A stretch of DNA of 9,640 bases, taken from Syntrophales bacterium (GTDB lineage Bacteria > Desulfobacterota > Syntrophia > Syntrophales > UBA2210). Location of the stretch: assembly GCA_028715865.1 (NCBI GenBank), contig JAQUQY010000043.1, forward strand, positions 1-9,640. Direction: 5' to 3'. The notes under the pieces are model-generated. The model did no database searches, was not told where the DNA came from, and saw only the letters and a list, made by a program, of their open reading frames with translations. Of the stretch, positions 5,565 through 9,640 are shown piece after piece (within the stretch, counting starts at the first letter, position 1; every line of letters starts with the position of its first letter). A program made the translations under genes and the position numbers.

Positions 5565-6590
5565 CTATAGTTTCGAGATGTCCTGAGCGATTTTACGTAT
5601 ATCAATATTGACGGGGCAGTACATGACACAACGTCCGCAGCCCACGCAGGCTATGGCGTCAAAATTGTCCACAAAATATTTGAACTTGTGCATGAACCTT
5701 TGACGCCATCGTTGTTTCTGGGAAGTCCTGGGATTATGTCCCGAAGTTTCGTGAGTAAAGAGCCAGTACATGCAGGAATCCCAGCTCCTGACGCGCCTGC
5801 CATCCGATTTCTTAATTTCGTCGGTTATGTCAAAGCAGTGGCAGGTGGGACAGAGGTAGGTGCAGGTCCCGCAAGCGAGGCAGCTTGCGTGAATGGTGTC
5901 CCAGAAGGGATGATCAAAATTTTCATCGAGCCAGGGTTTGATGTCCTTGCCGGGGATTTTCGTGGTGATCGCGCCCGCGGCCTTTTCGGCGAGAGCTTCC
6001 TTCTTTGAAGCCCATTGTTCATCTCCCTTGGGAAGGTCGCCCAGCTTTTTCATCAGCTTCTCGCCTTTCTCCGTAACAAATTCGGCGAGCCAGTTATCAC
6101 CAAGGTCAATGAGAGACACATCCACTCCTTCAGAAGAAAGGGGATGCCCTCCAACGGAGGTGCAGAAGCAGGCAGTATAGGGAGGCCGGGTGCATGCTAT
6201 TGATATAATGGTAGTTTTTTCCCGGCGGTCCACGTAATAGGGGTCGCGATATTGCGGGTCATCGAAGATGTTGTCGAGAAGCACAAAACTCCTGGCATCG
6301 CAGGGACGCACTCCAAAAAGAACCGCCTCGGCAGTGACACCGGGCACGCCGAGCAATTCAGATCCCCGTTCCTTTTTAAGGTAGCGCATCAAGGTTTCCT
6401 GCTGGGGAAAGAAAAAGTTTTTCGGCGCGTTTTTGGTGTTGTCATACTCCGTCAGGGGTTCCATTCCCTTTTCAAGAACCTTGAAGAGAACATTGTCTTC
6501 GTCTTGCACCGGGGCGTACACAAGGGTATCTTGGGCCAATCCCTTGATAAGGCCGGCCAGGAGATCTTTCTTTATCAGTCTTGTTTCCAT
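5565..6590 (-). CDS. flxB: FlxB-like 4Fe-4S dicluster protein (sulfhydrogenase beta type)
   Basis: This 341-residue iron-sulfur protein resembles the beta subunit of NAD(P)-linked sulfhydrogenases and FlxB. Its likely job is to carry electrons from the FlxA flavin and [2Fe-2S] to the rest of the complex. Two ferredoxin-type cluster motifs are visible in the C-terminal third: Cys237, 240, 243 and 247 (CLACGTCTYLCP) and Cys315, 318, 321 and 325 (CVGCGRCVMYCP). The family motif FGVRPCDARS (92-101) and the CTRPPYTACFC segment (133-143) mark the N-terminal domain of this subunit type. Extra cysteines 250 and 252 follow the first motif. The ATG at 6588-6590 is preceded by AAGGGAAG. It lies 67 nt downstream of hdrB and 15 nt upstream of flxA; the flxB-flxA adjacency mirrors the beta-gamma pair of sulfhydrogenases. 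The FlxB name rests on this adjacency and likeness, since the operon has a second dicluster protein. Confidence 0.85.
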   Translation of the reverse strand: METRLIKKDLLAGLIKGLAQDTLVYAPVQDEDNVLFKVLEKGMEPLTEYDNTKNAPKNFFFPQQETLMRYLKKERGSELLGVPGVTAEAVLFGVRPCDARSFVLLDNIFDDPQYRDPYYVDRREKTTIISIACTRPPYTACFCTSVGGHPLSSEGVDVSLIDLGDNWLAEFVTEKGEKLMKKLGDLPKGDEQWASKKEALAEKAAGAITTKIPGKDIKPWLDENFDHPFWDTIHASCLACGTCTYLCPTCHCFDITDEIKKSDGRRVRSWDSCMYWLFTHETSGHNPRTSQKQRWRQRFMHKFKYFVDNFDAIACVGCGRCVMYCPVNIDIRKIAQDISKL

Positions 6591-6657
6591 AGCTTCCCTT
6601 ACGTAACTAATGAATTTTCGTTAATCCCCAAAGGGGGGTTTTCCCGGTCCGGCCTTT

Positions 6658-7506
6658 TCAGAACAGGCCGAGCGATTTCAAAAGCGGCCTGGGATCCACA
6701 TTGTGGAGTTTGAACCAGGTTTCAGGTCCTTCCAGTCCCATTGCGAGAGCCATTATTTCCGTGAAATAGAACGCCGGAAGGCCGCGGCTCTTGTCCGCCC
6801 GCGTGTCCAGGTTCGCGAAACAGACGGGGCAGGCCGTTACCAGGCAGTTGGCCCCGGCTTCCCGGGCCATGAACATAAGCTTGTCCACAAGACGGACGAC
6901 GATTTCAGTTTTTCCCAGGGTCAGGCTGCCGCCGCAGCAATCAGTTTTACATGCCCAGTTAAGGGGCTCGGCGCCCAGGGAATCCATCAGCTTGTCCATG
7001 AGAACGGGGTTTTCGTAATTATCAAACTCGCACACTCCTGGAGGTCTCAGGAGCAGGCATCCGTAATATGAAACCGGCTTGAGACCGGTGAGTTTCTTTT
7101 TAACTTTTTCCCGAAGGGTATCTACACCGATTTCATTGTAGTAGATATCTATGGGATTTCTTACAACCACTGTATCGTCGAACTGACCGCCCACAATGCC
7201 TTCGACTTCCTTTTTCAAAGTCTCGTCGCTTCTGAGGTGGTGTTGGGCCGATTTGAAACGGTTAAAGCAGGCGGCGCATGGAACCATGACATCGCCCGGG
7301 TCCTTCTCAGCGGCGATCAGGTTTCTCGCGGACAGGGCGACGGATAGTTTAAAATTTGTCATGTGGGCCGATGAGGCGCCACAGCAGGACCAGTCATCGA
7401 CCTCCTGCAATTCGATATCGAGCGCTTTGCATACAGCCTTTACGGAAAGGTCATACTCCTTGCCTGTAGCGTGAAGCGAACATCCCGGATAATATGAAAC
7501 TTTCAA
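6658..7506 (-). CDS. hdrB: HdrB: CCG-domain subunit of heterodisulfide reductase-like complex
   Basis: This 282-residue protein is the catalytic-type subunit of soluble heterodisulfide reductases. Two complete CCG domains are visible. The first has Cys9, Cys41-Cys42 (WSCCGASSAH) and Cys77/Cys80 (CAAC). The second has Cys150 in YYGCLLLRPP, Cys190-Cys191 (TDCCGGSLTL) and Cys226/Cys229 (CPVC). In methanogen HdrB these residues hold two noncubane [4Fe-4S] clusters that cleave CoM-S-S-CoB. All ligands are retained, so an active disulfide reductase is likely, but bacteria of this type lack that heterodisulfide and the real substrate is unknown; DsrC-like or other thiols are candidates by inference. 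The start is TTG (7504-7506), strongly supported by AAGGAGG (7513-7519) at 6 nt and by the family-typical MKVSYYPGCS beginning. It lies 57 nt after hdrC. Length is typical. Confidence 0.93.
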   Translation of the reverse strand: MKVSYYPGCSLHATGKEYDLSVKAVCKALDIELQEVDDWSCCGASSAHMTNFKLSVALSARNLIAAEKDPGDVMVPCAACFNRFKSAQHHLRSDETLKKEVEGIVGGQFDDTVVVRNPIDIYYNEIGVDTLREKVKKKLTGLKPVSYYGCLLLRPPGVCEFDNYENPVLMDKLMDSLGAEPLNWACKTDCCGGSLTLGKTEIVVRLVDKLMFMAREAGANCLVTACPVCFANLDTRADKSRGLPAFYFTEIMALAMGLEGPETWFKLHNVDPRPLLKSLGLF

Positions 7507-7512
7507 GTAACG

Positions 7513-7519
7513 CCTCCTT
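7513..7519 (-). promoter_or_regulatory. Strong ribosome binding site deciding the TTG start of hdrB
   Basis: AAGGAGG on the minus strand lies exactly 6 nt before the TTG at 7504-7506. It is the strongest Shine-Dalgarno in the operon and may offset the weak start codon, keeping HdrB in step with HdrC. Confidence 0.75.
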
Positions 7520-7563
7520 GGATGGATCCTGTGCGCCTGTATTCGGCAGCAACTTAGCGATCC

Positions 7564-8088
7564 TTACTTGCTTGTTTTACTGAATATGGCCCGTACTGAT
7601 TCTATATCCTTTGTCCGGGGAGAACTCAGTTTAATTTTTCCTTTCATGAACATGCTCATTCCCATGCCCATATCGGAGAAATAATCACCGGATTTTAGCT
7701 TATAGTTGACAATCATCATTGGTTCGTTTATCCGGCCTCCCGACTTTATGCTGGAAAGAAAGGCCTCGTGAAAATGGAGAATTTTCTTCTCCCTGGCTCC
7801 GATCTTTGATTCGATGGCCATCTCGCGGAGGCAGTCCATCATGCGGGCTATGTCCACGTCGTTGGGACATCGGGTGACACAGGTTTCGCAGGAAGCGCAG
7901 AGCCAGATGGTCGAACTGTTGAGAACCTCGCTTTTCATTCCCATCTGTATCATCTTGACGACCTTGTTCGGGTTGTGCTCCATAGCGAAAGCAACTGGAC
8001 ACCCGGCGGTACATTTGCGGCAGTGGTAGCATGCCTGAAGGGGAACCCCTTTTATTTTTTCATTGATCTCTTCCAGAAACGTAGCCAT
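7564..8088 (-). CDS. hdrC: HdrC: 4Fe-4S electron-transfer subunit of heterodisulfide reductase-like complex
   Basis: This 174-residue protein carries electrons between HdrA and HdrB. It has two ferredoxin motifs: Cys20, 23, 26 and 30 (CYHCRKCTAGCP) and Cys64, 67, 70 and 74 (CASCETCVTRCP), each with the CxxCxxCxxxCP spacing. A helical, charged region follows (80-115). The Met-rich stretch at 140-149 (MGMGMSMFMK) is a little unusual but has no known role. The ATG at 8086-8088 has GGAG 5 nt upstream. Size and layout fit soluble HdrC, and no transmembrane segment suggestive of HdrE/DsrM-type membrane complexes is seen. The gene lies 19 nt after the FlxC-like gene and directly before hdrB, the usual hdrCB order. 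Confidence 0.92.
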   Translation of the reverse strand: MATFLEEINEKIKGVPLQACYHCRKCTAGCPVAFAMEHNPNKVVKMIQMGMKSEVLNSSTIWLCASCETCVTRCPNDVDIARMMDCLREMAIESKIGAREKKILHFHEAFLSSIKSGGRINEPMMIVNYKLKSGDYFSDMGMGMSMFMKGKIKLSSPRTKDIESVRAIFSKTSK

Positions 8089-8107
8089 GGTTTCTCCCTG
8101 TCTTCAT

Positions 8108-9151
8108 TTAGGGTTCAAAAATGAACTCTTCCTTGTCGTAGGTCGAGTGGGCGCTCAGGGGTGGAGGGCTGTCGAGGGATTCCCCTGCCCGGTGTTCAAA
8201 AAGATTTACCCCATCTTTGTCAAGCTTTTTAAGGAATTTCCGCAAATCCACTCCCATGGGGCAAACTTCGATGCAGGATCCGCAATCAACGCAGCGCCCC
8301 ACCTGGTGGAATATTCTCATTATCTGGAACACCTGCGTGTCTGACTCATCGATGCTGACCCCCACCCATTTGGGCTGGCTCTGCTCCACGAAACAGACCT
8401 TGCAGTAACATGAAGGGCAGGTGTTGCGGCAGGCATAGCATCGGATGCATTTGGCCATTTCCTTGCTGAAGTATTTCCACCGGTCTTCATCGGAAAGGTT
8501 CTCGAATTCATCGACATTTACATATTCCGACCCGGGGTTCATGGGCGGCGCCGGGTTTCCAATCATCATATCAGAGATAATGGGATTGTTGTAACGGCAA
8601 CTAAGGCAGCTGTCTGAGAGGACTTCCTTCAGGGGAATCGACATCGATCCTGCCTGGGTTACTGCCGCCAGCGTATCTCCGTCGAAGGAACATTCGACGA
8701 TTTCCTTGCCCTTCGCTGCCAGGTTAAGTTTCTTATTGGAAACATAACCGGCGCAGGGAACGCCGATAATTACGACTTCGTCCCGCTCGTACTGTTTTTC
8801 CTGGAGATGAAGAATGATTGAGCGGGTAGTGCATCCCCGTGCCACTATACCCACAACTTTCTTCTTTCTGTCTTCCGGTTTTACCCTTTTCTGGGATTCC
8901 CTGTGCTGGAAGATAATGTCATGAACGTATTTTGCCAGGTTGACGGAACAGAAAGAGTTCCACACCAGCTTGTCGGCTTCGCCGGGTTCAGTTATGACAC
9001 AGGGCGCCGTCTGGTAGGGGAGTGTCCCCTTTTCATAACCGACCAGAGCGTCAACCTTCTTTTCAGAAAGCAGTTTCCCGGCCGCTTCCCTCAGTTGCTT
9101 TTCAATATTTTCCACAGTTTCCGATTCCTCGCTCCTGTAAATTAAAGCCAA
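8108..9151 (-). CDS. 4Fe-4S dicluster protein, FrhB-like, probably FlxC
   Basis: This 347-residue protein probably relays electrons inside the Flx-Hdr complex. Two ferredoxin motifs are visible near the C-terminus: Cys235, 238, 241 and 245 (CIRCYACRNTCP) and Cys287, 290, 293 and 297 (CVDCGSCIEVCP). The region ahead of them, with GIVARGCTTRS (101-111), VIIGVPCAGY (127-136) and CLSC (182-185), resembles coenzyme F420 hydrogenase/dehydrogenase beta-subunit-like proteins. Extra cysteines at 248, 250 and 253 (CPSCYCKVC) crowd the first cluster. The FlxC label is inferred from operon position. The start is uncertain: TTG at 9149-9151 gives the longest frame, but its AAGGGG (9154-9159) is only 2 nt away, and GTG at 9113-9115 (12 residues shorter) is an alternative. 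It lies 11 nt after flxD and 19 nt before hdrC. Flavin binding is possible by likeness to FrhB but not shown. Confidence 0.85.
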   Translation of the reverse strand: MALIYRSEESETVENIEKQLREAAGKLLSEKKVDALVGYEKGTLPYQTAPCVITEPGEADKLVWNSFCSVNLAKYVHDIIFQHRESQKRVKPEDRKKKVVGIVARGCTTRSIILHLQEKQYERDEVVIIGVPCAGYVSNKKLNLAAKGKEIVECSFDGDTLAAVTQAGSMSIPLKEVLSDSCLSCRYNNPIISDMMIGNPAPPMNPGSEYVNVDEFENLSDEDRWKYFSKEMAKCIRCYACRNTCPSCYCKVCFVEQSQPKWVGVSIDESDTQVFQIMRIFHQVGRCVDCGSCIEVCPMGVDLRKFLKKLDKDGVNLFEHRAGESLDSPPPLSAHSTYDKEEFIFEP

Positions 9152-9162
9152 GACCCCTTCGA

Positions 9163-9600
9163 TCAGAGGGCCTTCGCCAGTCTCTTAGCCGGTCCCAGGG
9201 CTGTCACCTTGTCGGTTACGCCCTTTATTACGTTGGCAAATTTCTCCCCTTCCGACGCGGACACCCAGGTAAAAATGGTCCTGTCGGCCTCGATACCGAT
9301 GTAGGAGAGGAAGTTTTTCAGCATGGCGAATTTCCGGCGTGCCGATAGATTTCCCGACAGGTAGTGGCACTCGCCGGGATGACATCCGGAAACGAGCACG
9401 CCGTCGGCTCCTTCCTGGAGCGCTTTCACAATATAGAAGGGATTGACCCGGCCCGAGCACGGCAGGCGTATCAGCCGAACGTTGGGTGGATATTGTATTC
9501 TGCTGATTCCAGCCAGATCGGCGCCGGCATAGGTGCACCAGTTGCACACGAAGGCGACAATTTTAGGCTCCCAGTTTTCGCTTGCACTTTGTTCAGTCAT
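9163..9600 (-). CDS. flxD: MvhD/FlxD: [2Fe-2S] delta subunit linking the electron donor module to HdrA
   Basis: This 145-residue protein is a full-length stand-alone MvhD-family subunit. In methanogens MvhD bridges the hydrogenase and HdrA; in Flx-Hdr clusters the homologue FlxD links FlxABC to HdrA. The conserved cysteine set is intact: Cys19 and Cys22 in FVCNWCTYAGAD, Cys48 in LPCSGRV, and Cys73 and Cys78 in SGCHPGECHY, which in this family bind a [2Fe-2S] cluster. The ATG at 9598-9600 has GAGG at about 5 nt upstream. It is the first complete gene of the operon seen here, and in such clusters hdrA usually lies next to it, sometimes fused to mvhD. Here it is not fused. The protein is cytoplasmic. 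Confidence 0.93.
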   Translation of the reverse strand: MTEQSASENWEPKIVAFVCNWCTYAGADLAGISRIQYPPNVRLIRLPCSGRVNPFYIVKALQEGADGVLVSGCHPGECHYLSGNLSARRKFAMLKNFLSYIGIEADRTIFTWVSASEGEKFANVIKGVTDKVTALGPAKRLAKAL

Positions 9601-9640
9601 ATTATCCTCTGCCTATGGGCACGCGGGACGGCTACAGGGC
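9601..9640. other. Window edge upstream of flxD
   Basis: These 40 bases precede flxD on the minus strand and contain its ribosome binding site. Stop codons occur in two of the three minus frames, so the end of an upstream gene such as hdrA could fall here, but the stretch is too short to identify one. Confidence 0.4.

Noticed and set aside
6616..6645. C/G-run mini-hairpin between hdrB and flxB (CCCC-TTT-GGGG)
   Set aside because: The stem is only 4 bp with a 3-nt loop and no T-tract follows, so I do not call a terminator or attenuator.

Overview
The window is a tightly packed block of ten genes, all on the minus strand, so transcription runs from high to low coordinates. The gene set points to a strictly anaerobic, Gram-negative bacterium of the Desulfobacterota (Deltaproteobacteria) type, for example a sulfate reducer or a syntroph. 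The reasons are a bacterial heterodisulfide-reductase-like cluster of the Flx-Hdr type, an NfnAB/sulfide dehydrogenase pair, and lipopolysaccharide-type genes (an O-antigen ligase and a WaaE-like glycosyltransferase) in one locus. This is inference from gene content; no 16S or other marker is present.

Region 1 (9600 down to 4707) holds six genes with gaps of 11 to 67 nt: an MvhD/FlxD [2Fe-2S] protein, an FrhB-like di-[4Fe-4S] protein (probably FlxC), HdrC, HdrB, an FlxB-like di-[4Fe-4S] protein and the FlxA flavoprotein. This is the FlxABCD-HdrABC type of cluster, a candidate flavin-based electron-bifurcating NADH dehydrogenase/heterodisulfide reductase. Only hdrA is missing; it probably lies just upstream of the window (beyond 9640). 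In the expected scheme FlxA takes electrons from NAD(P)H, FlxB/FlxC/FlxD wire them to HdrA, and HdrA splits them between ferredoxin and the HdrC-HdrB branch, where HdrB reduces a disulfide. A convincing intrinsic terminator (4647-4684) closes this unit.

Region 2 (4296-4706) is the only sizeable non-coding stretch, about 410 bp. It holds the terminator and a 200-bp block bounded by perfect 15-bp inverted repeats (4430-4629). At the centre of that block is a near-palindrome that looks like two more copies of the same end motif placed back to back. The block also holds an 11-bp-stem hairpin. It reads best as a tandem pair of small MITE- or REP-like inverted-repeat elements. The remainder is the leader of the next gene, with two mutually exclusive small hairpins.

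Region 3 (4295 down to 2060) is nfnA-nfnB (also sudBA, annotated as glutamate synthase-like subunits), overlapping by 11 bp. This is the NADH-dependent ferredoxin:NADP oxidoreductase/sulfide dehydrogenase flavoprotein pair. Together with region 1 it forms a locus for interconverting NADH, NADPH, ferredoxin and thiol/disulfide electrons.

Region 4 (2017 down to 35) is a polytopic membrane O-antigen ligase-like protein followed by a family 2 glycosyltransferase of the WaaE/KdtX type. They follow nfnB with a 42-nt gap and no visible terminator, so they may be read through from the redox genes although they serve cell-envelope synthesis.
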